From the NCBI GenBank assembly GCA_021234155.1, contig JAJEKV010000062.1, positions 5,148,497-5,212,496 of the forward strand: DNA of 64,000 bases, in the 5' to 3' direction. Numbering within the stretch: position 1 is the stretch's first letter; every line of letters begins with the position of its first letter. The notes below the pieces were generated by a model, which was not told the DNA's origin, did no database searches, and saw only the letters and a program-made list of their open reading frames with translations. This DNA comes from Isoetes taiwanensis (taxonomy: Eukaryota; Streptophyta; Lycopodiopsida; Isoetales; Isoetaceae). Positions 35,591 through 47,435 of this stretch are shown in pieces. The translations under genes were made by a program, and so were the position numbers.

Positions 35591-36929
35591 AGAGTTGATA
35601 TTGGGATGAAGAGAGCGATTGATGTGGTGGCTGATCCCTTGATGGGATTGACGTCTTTAATCCTCGAAGAAAGGGAGAACATTGATTTGGATGAAGTAGC
35701 TCCTACAGAAGAGGAGGCACGAGAACTGGATGAATTGACATCCAAACTCCAGCAATAACACATCGATGGGGATAAGGAGAATCCTAATAGGGGAGAAGTG
35801 AAAGAGAAAGAAACTAATTCTTCTGATGGATAAGGAAAAGAACATGAGAAACTTTCTCAAGTATCCCATTCTTCGGAAAAATCCATTGATTTTGATCCAT
35901 TCAACTTTCGAGGGGAGTTAGATTATGCAAAGGCACGAGTTAGAGAATTGATGGGGCAAGTTGCAAAGACCAAGATTGAGCAAGCACACACGAATAAATT
36001 GCTTAAAGACTTGCAACTTCAGATGATCAAGCAGAGAGACGGAAGAGTTTGATACTATCAAACAATTATTAACAAGAATCCATGGGGACACCAGTGCTAA
36101 TAATGTACAACGAGATTGTAATAATCAAGCTCAGCGAGCCCAGAATATCGGCCGTATTAGCTAAGCTCTGGGAGCTATAGCTGCAGGCCTATTCCCCAAC
36201 AAATCTAGATCAAGAAGCTAAAGTTCAGAGAACTCTATCAACGAGAGAGCTAAAGGGGTTGGAAAAAAGGATCATCCCGAGTTTATGGGATTTGAAACTG
36301 CGAAACAAGCCCTTCGATGGCTTACTTAGTTGAAAACATATTTTCGTGCCACCAATAAGGGAGATGCCGCTAGAGTGTTGCATGGTATTGCAACTCAAGG
36401 GGGATGTTGTTTCTTGTGGAGCTTGCTTATGGGAAGGGGTGTGGAGGTTAGTTCTTGGGCATTTTTTATAAATTCTACAAACAAGAATATAATTCACACT
36501 ATGATGAACACCATGATTTGATTCAACTCGAAAGCATTAGGCAGACTGGAATCTTGCAACAATATATTAACACCTTCAAGGGTATTTTTGCAAGAATCAA
36601 AGATATGCCAGCCCGGATGCAGGTAAGTTAATTTGAGCATGGTCTTAAGGATCGCATCCTTAAAGTACATATTAGACAAGTGTGTCTTGAGCACTTTGAG
36701 CCAACAGTATCCTTGATGCGGACGTTGCTAAGTTCCTCTAAGGACGAAGGGGGCGATGAGAATAAAGAGTCTCAATCTAACTCTCATTGTTTCCAAGAAT
36801 GGAAGCAAAGAAGGATGGAGATTAAGTATGCGGGATCGAATAAACATCCCCAAATTGCTCAAAAATTTCAAGTAATCCTCCTCCTAATGAAAAGGGTAAA
36901 GGCAAAACTTCTTCAGAGAAGAAGCCGCT

Positions 36930-37015
36930 TAAGCCATTCGCTTGCTACAATTGTGGCACTAAAGGACATATGGCAAGGGACTATCCAAATATCCACAAGG
37001 AAATACAGGTGTTGA
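36930..37015 (+). pseudogene. gypsy gag zinc knuckle
   Basis: CYNCGTKGHMARDYP fits CX2CX4HX4C except that the final Cys is Tyr. Upstream frames (36330-36930) hold gag-like pieces (GIFARIKDMPARM, LKPFACYN) in different frames. Confidence 0.7.
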
Positions 37016-37559
37016 ACTCCACCATAAGCAAGTGGAAGGGAAAACAAAGAAGAACTCTGCCATAGCTCAGAGAGAACCCAATGTTGTAAGTAAAGAGAGT
37101 GATTTTGCGAAGTAAAGAGAGTGATTTGGTAGTAAATGGCTTCAAATGGTCAATCCTCCTATTAATTGGAGAAAACATTTATTAATTATCTCAAAAGGAG
37201 GAAAAGAGATCACCCTTCAGGGGACTTATAATGTAGTTCTCCTAAATTTATAATGGCTATGCAAGCCAACATTGTTTCCGTTCTAATGTTAATGAAAAAT
37301 ATCTTGTCTATGTCTTTGATACTTCCGTGCAGATAAATATTGTAGATAAGGACAACAAACTTGAAAGTTTGATGGATAAGTATAAGGATGTGTTCGTAGA
37401 TGCTCCTAACAGGAGTTCCATTATGAGAAATCGCTCATGAGATAGAATTGGAACCCAGAACTAAGACAACGGCCAGGGCGACATATAGATTTAGTCCCTT
37501 GGAGAGTCCCTTGGAGAAAGAAGATGTCAAAAACAAATTCAAATCCTACTTTGAAAGGC

Positions 37560-37895
37560 TTTTATAAGACCTAGCAAGTCACCATTTGGGGCACTTGTGA
37601 TCCTTATTAAGAAAAAGGATGGAATCATGTGCATGTGTATTGACTATAGGGCCTTAAATAAAGCTACGATCAAGGATCATTACCCATGCCCAGAATCGAT
37701 GATATAATGGATGGATTTAGTAGGAGCAGGATACTTCTCTAAGAACGATCAAAGAAGCAGATATCATCAAATTAGCATTCAGGAAGGGGATGAGCCCAAG
37801 GTGGCCTTTTGAACCAATCAAGGGCACTATGAATTTATAGTTATGTCATTGGGATTGATAAATGCCCCAGCCATGTTATGCGATTAATGAATATT
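37560..37895 (+). pseudogene. gypsy reverse transcriptase fragment
   Basis: Pieces of the N-terminal RT are readable across three frames: [20 protein letters not shown], a GYFSK-like block, YHQISIQEGDEPKVAF and NQGHYEF. Stops and frame changes separate them. The domain ends at NAPAM and is interrupted by an R-U5 repeat, so the catalytic YxDD part is missing. Confidence 0.7.
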
Positions 37896-37904
37896 TTGTT
37901 TTAG

Positions 37905-38105
37905 GGACGAGTCTTCCTTCACAGGAGCCATGCTTATTTTCTATTGTGGTGTTATAGTAATATCACAAGCCAGACAATCTTGCTTGAGCTCTTGTATCAA
38001 ACAAGATTCTGACAGACATCCAGAAGAGCCCGAGGCTCTCGCACTAGTTAGGGAATTAGGAACTCCGAGGGAGAGGAGGTTTAGTGCTGGATGTGATATT
38101 AAGCT
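37905..38105 (+). repeat. gypsy LTR R-U5 segment, copy 2, inside the RT
   Basis: Starts at GACGAGTCTTCC, nearly the same base as copy 1, and runs to GTGCTGGATGTGATAT. No U3 sequence accompanies it. Confidence 0.8.
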
Positions 38106-38461
38106 TTGATGAAGCCACTCTCCAAGGCCACATGGGAGAATGAAGAGTACATGTAGCAAAATCCTCATGTGACTCAAAATTTGTGGAGGCCATGGAAGGA
38201 TTGATGGGGTCAATACGAGATCAGTTACCTAAAAGTAAAAGAACTTAAGGCTTGCGCCAGGGATGGCATAGGACGACCGCAAAAGAATGAACTACGAAAC
38301 CATGATCACAAGGTGATACAGGGAACGGGTTTCTAAAGGGACTAGATGTTGAAACCATGGTCACTGGATGACGCAAGGGATGGGTGTCAAAACTCGTATA
38401 CTTCCATCATCCTTGGAGACCAAGGATTTGAAGGGGGAGTTATGTATGAACATTGAATAAT

Positions 38462-38980
38462 AAAAAAGGGGGGGAGATTAAAACCAAATAAATGTTTGAT
38501 ATGATATAAAATTAAAGGAATAATTGATGATGTAGCACAACCCGGTTGGGTGGGAAGAAACCTAGTGAGGTCTGAAGCTTTTGCTTCAAGCTGAGATCGG
38601 TTGATCACGGGGAGAGGATATATTGCAGCTAGGTGCCGACCACAGGGTCAAATTTTGACCTGCGGTGGCAGGGATGACCAAAGCCATCTGTCATATGCCA
38701 GGCATCGCCAATACTGGATTTAATCTAGTATAAAAGGATTTGATGGGTGAGGCATGATCAGAGTCTTCCTTCACAGAAGCCCTTCCGATTCTCTACTGTG
38801 TTGTTACAATACTATCATAAGCCAGACAATCCTGCTTGAGCTCTTCTGTCAAATAGGAATCTACCAGACATCCAGGAGAGCCAGGCTCTTGCAGTAGTGG
38901 GGGAGTTAGGGACTCCGAGGGAGAGACGATTTAGTGCTAGATGCGATATCGGACTGTGGTGAAGCCCAAGTTTGTAACAG
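38462..38980 (+). repeat. gypsy polypurine tract and 3' LTR
   Basis: The polypurine tract is followed by an LTR with U3 (~38494-38755, containing TATAAAAGG near 38731) and the R-U5 part (38757-38980) ending CCAAGTTTGTAACA, parallel to the end of copy 1. Confidence 0.7.
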
Positions 38981-39815
38981 TTTGTATGACATGTTTGCTC
39001 CAAACTTGGATGTAATTGATTCTAACTTACCATTTGTTTGATGATCCTAGGTTATGTTAAAAGGAGATACAAGTTTGACAATCAATCTGATTTATATGAG
39101 GCATCATTATATTTTCAGAATTTTAGTACAAGGATGGTAGTGGAAAATTTGCCATATCAAAATGCATCAACGTAAATGGTTAAGTTCGCACGAGATAAAG
39201 AAGAGTTATGGGCCAAAATATTTTGCAGGAAAGTTATACAAGTGCACTGGCTGGGACAAAAACTCGTATACCTTTGGTACAACATACCACTTCAGCAACT
39301 ACTTCAGTATTGTCTTCCAGAAAAATACTTAAGCCTTCAACTAGTCCTTTTGTTCCATCCTCTTCTTATGAGCCATAGCTCTATTCTGCATATGTTTCAT
39401 CAGTTTATCTTTATAACAAACTATGACTTTTTGTGCTCATTATTAAAATATTATCAAGTTTGATTGTTTTGGTCTAGCATATATTTTGAATGGATGCATA
39501 ATCTATGGATTTAAAATCTCAAAGGTATTTAAGATGCAGATTAGATCGTCAAAAGTTCAAATTCTTCAGTGGCATTCTATCCGATGCAGCCAGAGACTCG
39601 AAAATTTTCATCGAAGTTTTCTGAAGACAATGTAAGTGTTTTTTGATATTGTGAACTATTGAATCATTGGAATAATGTATTTTATAGTGTGCTAATCATC
39701 ATTAAATGGGCATACAAACTCTAATTACTCTAATCGCTTATTGCTACTACCTAGAAAGCAATATATGGTACAAAATATACTTGCTTTCTCCTAGTTAATG
39801 GAAAAATCAGCCCCT
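38981..39815. other. no gene recognised
   Basis: A frame at 39176-39463 is open for 95 codons without domain. Probably decayed repeat sequence. Confidence 0.35.
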
Positions 39816-41000
39816 ACTCATCCAGCTACAGGTATTTGGGAGTGGAGCTCCCCTCTAGTATGCAGTGGGATGCTTCTATCAGTCTATGGGCAGTAGCAGG
39901 TTAGAAGGTGTTGTATGCCATGCAGAACAACAGTTACAAAGCAGAGTTATATGACTGGACCCATCAGTTGCACCTGTTCATGGTCTTGGTGGAGCCTGTC
40001 CTTTTATACAGGGTCGAGGCTAGGGCTCCACGTGGAATGATTTGGAGCAGGTACAGAAAACCTTCTTGACCCGAGCACTGGGGGTGAAGTCCACGATCAC
40101 ATATCAGATCCTGCTACAGGAGACAGGTTGTTACCTCTTCAGAGAACAACCCTGGATTTGTGCATCATCTACTTTAAGAAGGTGGTCGTCATTATGGATG
40201 ATACTCGCCTCCTTAGCCTAGCTTATGCCATCGCAATGGGACCACAATGCCTCAAGGCCTGTTGGAAGGAAAACCGAGCTTAGGGGCTTGCTAAATGGAA
40301 TGTAATGTGCAAGAGCACATGTACATACAGGTGCAGACAGAGGCAGATCGCCACAACTTGAGAGGGTGCCTTGATATTTGCTTCCTTTGCATGTTCTGGG
40401 ATGCCAACGCTCTTGAACATGTCAAGGCAGCACATTACCAGCGCCATGTGAATCCCTCATTGGAGCCAGGGCCACAACATTACCTGTGTATCTGTCTGCC
40501 TATGAAAAAGTGCAGACTCATTGCCTCAATCCGCACAGATGTACACCATCTCCACATTAAGACAGGAAGATGGATTGGAGAACCACGGCAGGGCAGATAC
40601 TGTAGATGCTGTCAAATCGGGGACGTTGAAAATGAATGCCATACCCTACATGGATGTTTTGCGTATGGCCAAATTCAGGCATGCTATGCTTAGTTGGTCA
40701 GGCCTGGCCAACCACTACATGTGATACTCTGCGCGGCTTCAGTCCAAATGCTGGGATCATATCATGGATCTGCAGGAACAACTATATCCCCCGACACACA
40801 CATGACTTGAATTTATTTTGTCTCATTGTACAGTTTGATAGCATTCTTATTACTGCCACAGTTTTTCCCTCAAAAACTTTCAGGATGGGGTTTTTTAACC
40901 CCGACAGTAATACGCTACTGTGCTCTCTCTTTTGCATCCCATCGATCGATTAGTCTCTGTAGACAATAAAAGCCTATTCTATTCCATTCTATTCTATTCC
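39816..41000 (+). mobile_element. LINE 3' fragment with ATTCT tail
   Basis: Aligns in protein to 31256-31940: YRYLGVELPSSMQWDASISL, then an in-frame TAG, then LVEPVLLY and NDLEQVQKTFLTRALGVKS. It continues beyond: FWDANALEHVKAAHYQRHVN, IKTGRWIGEPRQGRYCRCC and HTLHGC, a CX2C...H...C knuckle at the C-terminus. The 3' end is AATAAAAGCCTATTC followed by (ATTCT)n/(ATTCC)n and an A-rich run. Several frames are broken. Confidence 0.75.
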
Positions 41001-42190
41001 AAAAAAAAAGAAAAAGCAAGTAATAATAAAAGAAAAAGAAATAATGAAACTGGTTACCAAAATTGATGTCCATGTTTCTGCTCCTGTCTTAGAGAATGTA
41101 CCCTTATTTTTGCAGACATGGGAAGTTTTAATAGAATTTGAAAAGTAAGTATTTGGATTTCTTCAATAGAATCTCCACCATGATTTATAATATAGTAATG
41201 CTCTGCCCTCCAATTCATTTATTAAAACTGCTTATATTGTCAAAGCCAAGTGCAGAGGCCTTCCAGTGTCTTGCTTGTTGCCCATGAGGGAGTCGTGATA
41301 GAACAAGAAGCACATAATGATATGCCAATATTACACCAGTCATATGTTTGTTTATATAAGTGAGGCTAGGGTTATAGCCTTTATCCAGATTTGGATATTG
41401 CTCACAAAGATTATGTGTGCTTATTTTATACTCTAGGAAATGTGGAAAATCTTGAATTCAGATTTCAAAGAAAAAATTTGAATGGAGCGACTTCCGGTGA
41501 TCGTCCCCAATAAGCCAAATCTAATTGTCATCCAAAATAATGAATTGTCAAATATGGTTGCATAATTGATTGGGCTAGATGCAAAGATCTATGAGCAAAT
41601 ATGAGAAGAAGCCAAATACATAAATAGACTTGATTCTGTTGAGGTTGCAAAAAAAGATGATCGAGAACTTGACGTTGAGTGTGAATAAATAGAAGCTCAA
41701 ATGAACATCTTGATTCGGCTGTGGCTTTTCTAACAGGTAAGGATCCAAGAGATTCTTTTGGTGTAGAGCACATCGATAGGAATGAAACCATTGGTGATAG
41801 TTTGTGGGAACTCAGGAGCATGCGACCTTGGCAGATAACGAAAAAAGAAAGGCAAATTAGAATGAGGTTTTTTTACCGATCAGCTTATTGCATAACTGCT
41901 TGGTGGTGGTACGAGTGTCTCTCATTCTGAACATGCTAAGTAGTTTGCTCTGGCCATGGAGGTATGTGAAGTCCTTGCAAAATATTTAATTTTTCTGTAT
42001 CCATATTGGAATATCTCACTGCCAAGGGTAGACCTGCAAAAAAGAATGGCCATGAAGCTTGGAATTGAATCAAATATAGTCACAGAAGTCCTGAATGAAT
42101 TGCCATTTGGTGAGCATTTTAACATAGGGAATATCCAGTTATAACACCTGGACCCCAAATAAAATTGTGTGATACAGATGTTGGCTAGTG
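41001..42190. other. no gene recognised
   Basis: A plus-strand ORF at 41956-42144 (62 codons, starting MEVCEVLAKY and ending GNIQL) and pieces at 41640-41900 have protein-like composition, but I cannot assign them. They may be exons or a pseudogene. Confidence 0.3.
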
Positions 42191-42194
42191 TACC

Positions 42195-42275
42195 TGCCGA
42201 GAGCTTATCGCCGGGATTAAAAAACCCCGCCCTTTCGGGTTTTCGAGGAAAAACCCTAGCGATAAAATCTCGGCA
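42195..42275 (+). repeat. 81-bp foldback (MITE-like) element
   Basis: Terminal arms TGCCGAGAGCTTATCGC and GCGATAAAATCTCGGCA are inverted repeats matching at 15 of 17 positions. Inside, CGGGTTTTCGAGGAAAAACC makes a second, nested hairpin. No target duplication identified. Confidence 0.65.
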
Positions 42276-42400
42276 AGGGCTTGGACAATGCAGGGCTGCT
42301 AAACGTTCTCACAAAAAAACCCACGCTCCATAGAGAATACTGAAGTCGCGCATCACCCCTGGACCTCCACATCACCAACCAAAAAACCAATAGAGAAAAA

Positions 42401-42500
42401 ACCTCGAAAAGCGAGGGGCTGGTCACGCGTGCCACGCGACAAAAAACAATATTTACACCTCGAAAAAGCGAGGGGCTGGTCACGCGTGCCACGCGACAAT
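42401..42500 (+). repeat. tandem 50-bp doublet
   Basis: CCTCGAAAA(A)GCGAGGGGCTGG, TCACGCGTGCCACGCGACA occurs twice, about 50 bp apart (42410 and 42459). Each unit contains CCTCG...CGAGG and CGCGTGCCACGCG inverted repeats. Confidence 0.75.
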
Positions 42501-42549
42501 TATAATAAATATGAACGTATAAATAACAATTTTAAGGGGGGGAAGGTGG

Positions 42550-43110
42550 GAGCCATGGATACTGCTGAGAGATGAGAAAGAACCAATGAAAAGTCGATGA
42601 AGAACTCTGTAATAAATAGCGATCCCTCAACCTGATGAACGGCCTAAAAATGCATGCGATGCATGCATGCGACGCATGCATGCTCGTCTTGTGCAAGAAT
42701 CTCGATCCGCTACGCGGATCGATGACATTCTTGCTCTGCGACTCGCATGAAAACAACAACATTCCGATACCAGAGAACTTCAAATACTAGATCCGAGGAG
42801 AAAAGTTGAAGAATTGTCCTATGCCGGACAAAAAGCAAAGATAGAAGAGGTTGGAAAGGATAGGAATGGTCAAGAAAGAGTAGCTCATGCAAGAATAAGC
42901 CCCTCCTCCGCATGAGATCAAAGAATAGAAGCCATGGATACTGTTGAGAGATGAGAAAGCGTCGATGAAAGTCGATATGCAATAAATAGCGATCTGCAAT
43001 AAATAGCGATCCCCCCAACCTGATGAATGGCCTAAAAATGCATGTGATGCATGCATGCTCGTCTTGTGCAAGAATCTCGATCCGCTATGCGGATTGATGA
43101 CATTTTATTA
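42550..43110 (+). repeat. duplicated ~380-bp block with palindromes
   Basis: Shared in order: CCATGGATACTG(C/T)TGAGAG (42554, 42933), CAATAAATAGCGATC-like, CCTGATGAA(C/T)GGCCTAAAAA (42631, 43019), alternating GCATGCATGC runs, GTCTTGTGCAAGAATCTCGA and GATCCGCTACGCGGATC (42704; GATCCGCTATGCGGATT in the second copy). The offset is 375-388 bp. Confidence 0.75.
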
Positions 43111-43599
43111 GGACCAAGTATAAAATGTGATCGTTATAATGATTATTATAAATTAGAATGAAAATACACTTGTTTGAGTTTTTGTCTTATACATGATGTA
43201 CAACTGGTAAGTTTCTTCTTGTTCGTAGGCCCTAGATATTATTTTCCTTCTCAAAATTGCATTATGGCAATCTTTCTGAGGAATAGAATGAGAGCACTCC
43301 TCGAGTGGTTCACCTTGCGATGTGTAGAAGCACCATGCGAAACTAAAAATGGTAAGGCTTGATGCTCATTTAAATATGTCTAAACTACTCTATCTAGTGT
43401 CATGTGGCACATGCTCCTCAATTTATACCATTACATTAAGTTTGATATGTACTATCAATAGTGTGTAGTTGTTTTCAGTGCTGACCCTAAGTAATTGGAA
43501 CCATTTATAGAACAGTGGAATAAAATAGACTAGCAAATTACAAAACATTTGACATCTAATTTGATAGATGTGCTTTCAAGATCCACAATCTGCATAATG

Positions 43600-44370
43600 C
43601 CTAAGCGCAAGGTTTGATCTGATGGTAATTGTCTAGAAAGCATTGCACCTTGAATGGCTCTAAATCATGTAACCAAATTAGGAATGGATTAATCTGGTCT
43701 CCACATTGACCTAGAATTGGTAAAATATATGTGTTGCATACATTACCATGTATTGGAGCTTTATGCACCATGATACAATAAAATAGATGTGTTCCATACA
43801 TTACCATGTATTGGAGCTTTATGCACCATGATACAATATCTCGGCAAGGAACATTATTGAAGACGTCATGCGCTTCTTCTAGGCTCTCACATTTGGCATA
43901 CATATCAACAAGGAAGCTCCCAAGAGAGGAATCCATTTTACATTCACATTTTATTATCTTGTCATCCATTTTAAATTCAGATTCAATTATCTTGCCATGA
44001 AGCAGCATGTCTTGCTCTAAAACACCTATCAGGATACATGCTTTTACAATGCTCAAATATGTCACAAGGATCGAACTTATACTTTCCTTTTGCATGTGTT
44101 CAAAACATTCTAGAGCTAAGTTGTTCTGTCCATGTTGAACATATACTGTATTGCATTCCAAGACACCACATCCCCATTTTTTAGAGTGATAAAAATGTAA
44201 TTTGCCTCCTTGAGATTCTGGCATTTGGTATACATACCAATCAGGATGTATCTAATAGTAATATCGTGAAGTTCACTTTGCATTATTTGTTCATGGATGA
44301 GGCTCCCTTGCTCAACGTGACGTCCCCTGCTCGTATGTGATGCCCCGACTGTATAGAACTGGAAATTCCC
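43600..44370 (-). pseudogene. PLS-type PPR pseudogene
   Basis: Minus-strand pieces: SLIHEQIMQSELHD, LIGMYTKCQNLKEA and GDVVSWNA. Then in another frame come YVQHGQNNLALECFEHMQ, YLSIVKACILIGVLEQ, GSFLVDMYAKCESLEEAHDV and VPCRDIVSW. There are at least one frameshift and a local duplication (about 55 bp containing TTACCATGTATTGGAGC, 43742 and 43800). Not closely similar to the PPR at 32.3 kb. No start, E or DYW region. Confidence 0.8.
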
Positions 44371-45116
44371 TCTTAGCACAAGCTCGCTAATATAGGGCCG
44401 TCTACCTAACATCGGATTCTTGATGGTGAGCAAGAATCCGACGGGGAAGAATAGACATGTCATTCATCCCTAAGGACCAACCTAGCTGCGGAAGCGCATA
44501 AACATAAGCGCAAATCATCACATCACATCAGATACATAACCACCTCGAAGGGTGAGATCACCATAACAACATCATATCCTAGCAGATACAATAACAACAA
44601 CATCAACAAGGAGAAGTCTTAACCAGGCTCAGACTCATGGGGGTAGACTGATGACTAAAGGTCTCCAGAAATCAATGCAGACAGAGTTCATGGCAAATGG
44701 ATTTGGCTGCCATTAAGAACATGGTCGATGGGTAGTCCACTCCATCTACTCTACCTGTGCATATTTTGCAGATAGACTGATAAGTATTAGGGATGTGATC
44801 GTAGCCTGCCAGGTGCATAGTCAGAGGGACTCCTCCTGGGTTGCATCTCCTCAGTCCCCATGAGGCAGGAGGGGATCACTCCCCTCCAAAAGGTCCATGC
44901 CAGCTATGGCGAGCTAGAGAGCCACTGCTCATCTACGACTTGAACCCCATTGAGGTAGCGCATCACCGAGGAAGTGTTGAGCCCATACCTTGCCCTCACT
45001 TAGTGGCAAGCTATTAGGCCTAGTCCACAACGTTCCCCGGCAGTCGCTACACACCAGAGGGATCAACTGTAGCTGGACAAACCTTCCTTGTCAGCCGGTC
45101 TAACCCCGCCACCCAC
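44335..45116 (+). repeat. possible LTR-type sequence, unassigned
   Basis: Starts TGATGCCCCGACTG, a typical plant LTR-like beginning, and runs without ORFs into the repeat at 45117. No second copy of this part was found in the window, so it may be half of a solo LTR or unrelated. Confidence 0.25.
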
Positions 45117-45665
45117 AACCAAGTGGGCTCCTATGCGCAGGCCGCATTAATTGGGAATTAATGGGCTAATCTAGAATCATCAACTAAAGTTTTTGGGTCT
45201 CTACCCTCCTTCCCAATACATAAGAGGTACACACAGAGCAATACAATATTATCCAATGAACTAAATCAACAGAGTAAAGATCTAATCTATCTATTCTAAT
45301 CATACATGGTTAGGTTCATTCGTTAGTGGCTAAGGTTCTTAGGCTCTCGAGGTCATCTACAGCTAAGAACAGATGCAATTTCGGCTTATGCATGTCCGGA
45401 AACATGCGTTGACTAACAGATCGACTATTCACTCGGTTTTTGGCTGGCTCTTAGTCTTCTGAAGGAGTCCGTGCTACTAAAATCGTTGAGATGCTCGAGT
45501 TTCAGGGAGTTGTTTCGGAACACGAGCTTCATTGTTAGTGGGAGGCCAGAATGAGTTGGGCACTTGGGCAATGCATGCTCCTGAGGCTGGAATCCGAAAA
45601 GGGGGCACTTTTAGAGTTCCTGCCTCTTTATGCTCACGTTTTAGGGTTAAAACCATCATTCAATT
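45117..45665 (+). repeat. repeat R1, copy a
   Basis: Direct repeat of 61427-61951, about 535 bp, beginning ACCAAGTGGGCTCCTATGC and ending ACGTTTTAGGGTTA. Differences are scattered substitutions and small indels. Confidence 0.85.
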
Positions 45666-45987
45666 AAATTGGGATTATGTCTATTCCAAAATCGCGCCGT
45701 ATAAGCCTTTTATTGACCAGTATATTGAATTAACCACACTTTTGCACTGAGTTTATTTTCGGGCTAGGAAGATGCATTTTGTGTTGAAATGGAAAGGCAC
45801 TCAAATATTCGATGCAAATCACCAATATTATGACAGAATGTTGGCAATATAAAAAGTAGGAAATTGCTTATTATTTCGTACCATCACGCATTTACAAATC
45901 TAAATCTATAGATTGAAATTTTAGTGCTTTACTTAATAAATAACGGCAAAAACAAGTTGCTACAAAACATAGATTTTAAATTGGTTC

Positions 45988-46008
45988 AAATCGCGCGTGG
46001 CGCAATTT
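45988..46008 (+). repeat. GCGC palindrome, outermost left copy
   Basis: AAATCGCGCGTGGCGCAATT: an imperfect version of the palindrome clustered to the right. Confidence 0.6.
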
Positions 46009-46569
46009 CATTAGCATAAATATAGCATTATAATAGAATATAAACTAAAAAAACTAATCCGATTCATCGTCGACAGGCGCTCCTAAGATCCTCTCCATCA
46101 TGAACAAAGCATGCTCTGGATTCCATTGAAGATGGATTACAACATCAAAGGGATCGTGGATAGAAGCGGATGGGATTCATAGCAACGATACCAACCAGTC
46201 CTCAAGTTCTATTTCTAGTTGGGCGGCACCTGCAGAGGTCCTCATGGGTCATCTTGCAGGTAATAGAATGTGCCATAATAACAAGAAGCGTAGGAGGCCG
46301 GCCGATGGTTTGGCAATTTCATGCATATCTATTTATACACACACAATTATTGACAAGATATACATACAAATTATTGCAAGTATAGCAAACTATACACATA
46401 ATATAATAATACAATACGCATACCACGCACCAATAATGCTTGCTACAAGAACACAATATATATTCAAAATCTTTGGTGTAAAGTATATTTCATATTCAAA
46501 ACTTTTATGGAAAAGTGTATTTCCTGTATACATATATATCAAAAGAGTTCCCTTTCTAGAACGATTTTC

Positions 46570-47432
46570 TCAAGGTCCCTCAAATTTCCCCGTCCGATCA
46601 AGTTCTGGGTATAGTATTTGTATATCTTCAATCGCTTTTTCCGAAGCTATTTCTTGCATGACACCAATGAAGCTTGCGTAAAAATCATCCTGTGGTAACC
46701 ATATCGATGATAGGATGGTGGATGTCTTTGATTGAAGCAACACTTCAAGGCGCCATCATCAACTATAATGATGCCTTCCTTCTCCTGAACATGAAGTCAT
46801 CCATCATGTCGCCAAGCATTTCACAAATATATTCTTACCTCGACGGATCCTTCGGGTTTTAAATGACTTACATTTGCTCGATCTCAAACAGATGCCCAAT
46901 CTCTATGTAATTCAGAACTACTCTCAAAACTTCCTCAGATATTTCTATTCTCCATCGACGACCACCAAATTGCACAACAAAATAAAGTGAAAGCTTGGTC
47001 TAACATCTCCTTCAGATACGGCCGCGGATATACCCATTTCGTACGTATCTCAAATGGTTTCTGTGCATACCATGATAGGTCGCATGTTGCTCTAGGTAAC
47101 GTTTTGCAGAGCACTCCATTCAAATCGAACACCGTAATTTTGGAGGAAACCGGTTTAGGTCTCAGAATAAGAAAGCACACACTTGTGAGACAAGGAAAAA
47201 AGAAAATTGAAATCGCTACCGGGCGCGATTTTCATTTCTTTGAAGAACATACCTTTCTCGTTCCCTGCTCAACTTCCGCAATGATGAGCTTACTCTCGGT
47301 TGTCTTCGGTCGGCCAGAAGTGTCAACCACATCACTTAGTGTTTGAACTATGGTGGATACTTCATTACTCTTTATGCTAACCTGACTAGAGCTTTCCGAA
47401 TCCAATCGTATCATCTTGGATTTTGTCTTCTT
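46570..47432 (-). pseudogene. HAD/FCP1-like phosphatase region
   Basis: A short exon (47432-47253, Ser/Thr-rich) ends at AGAAAG|GTATGT. After an intron: KITVFDLNGVLCKT (about 47138-47097), the HAD motif I with DLN, then VYPRPYLKEMLDQAF and AIWWSS, motif II-like, as in FCP1/SCP-like proteins. In later frames come SEEVLRVVLNYIEIGHLFE with a donor at AAAT|GTAAGT, then EGIIIVDDGALKC (46770-46735) with the motif IV Asp pair. The end is DDFYASFIGVMQEIAS and LYPELDRTGKF, stopping at 46570. Frame changes separate the pieces. Confidence 0.6.
47207..47233 (+). repeat. GCGC palindrome copy in intron
   Basis: AAATCGCTACCGGGCGCGAT, inside the intron between the Ser-rich exon and the HAD exon. Confidence 0.55.
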
Positions 47433-47435
47433 GGT

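Larger units (their letters stand above)
35350..38980 (+). mobile_element. Ty3/gypsy LTR retrotransposon remnant
   Basis: Left end: an LTR R-U5 piece (35350-35576). Next comes TGGTACTAGAGCA (35578-35590), which resembles the initiator-Met tRNA primer-binding site TGGTATCAGAGCA. A broken gag follows, with CYNCGTKGHMARDY, then a broken reverse transcriptase region and a second R-U5 copy. The right end has the polypurine tract AAAAAAGGGGGGGAGA (about 38462-38477) and a fuller LTR with TATAAAAGG. About 3.6 kb in all; protease, RNase H and integrase are missing in sense. Confidence 0.75.
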
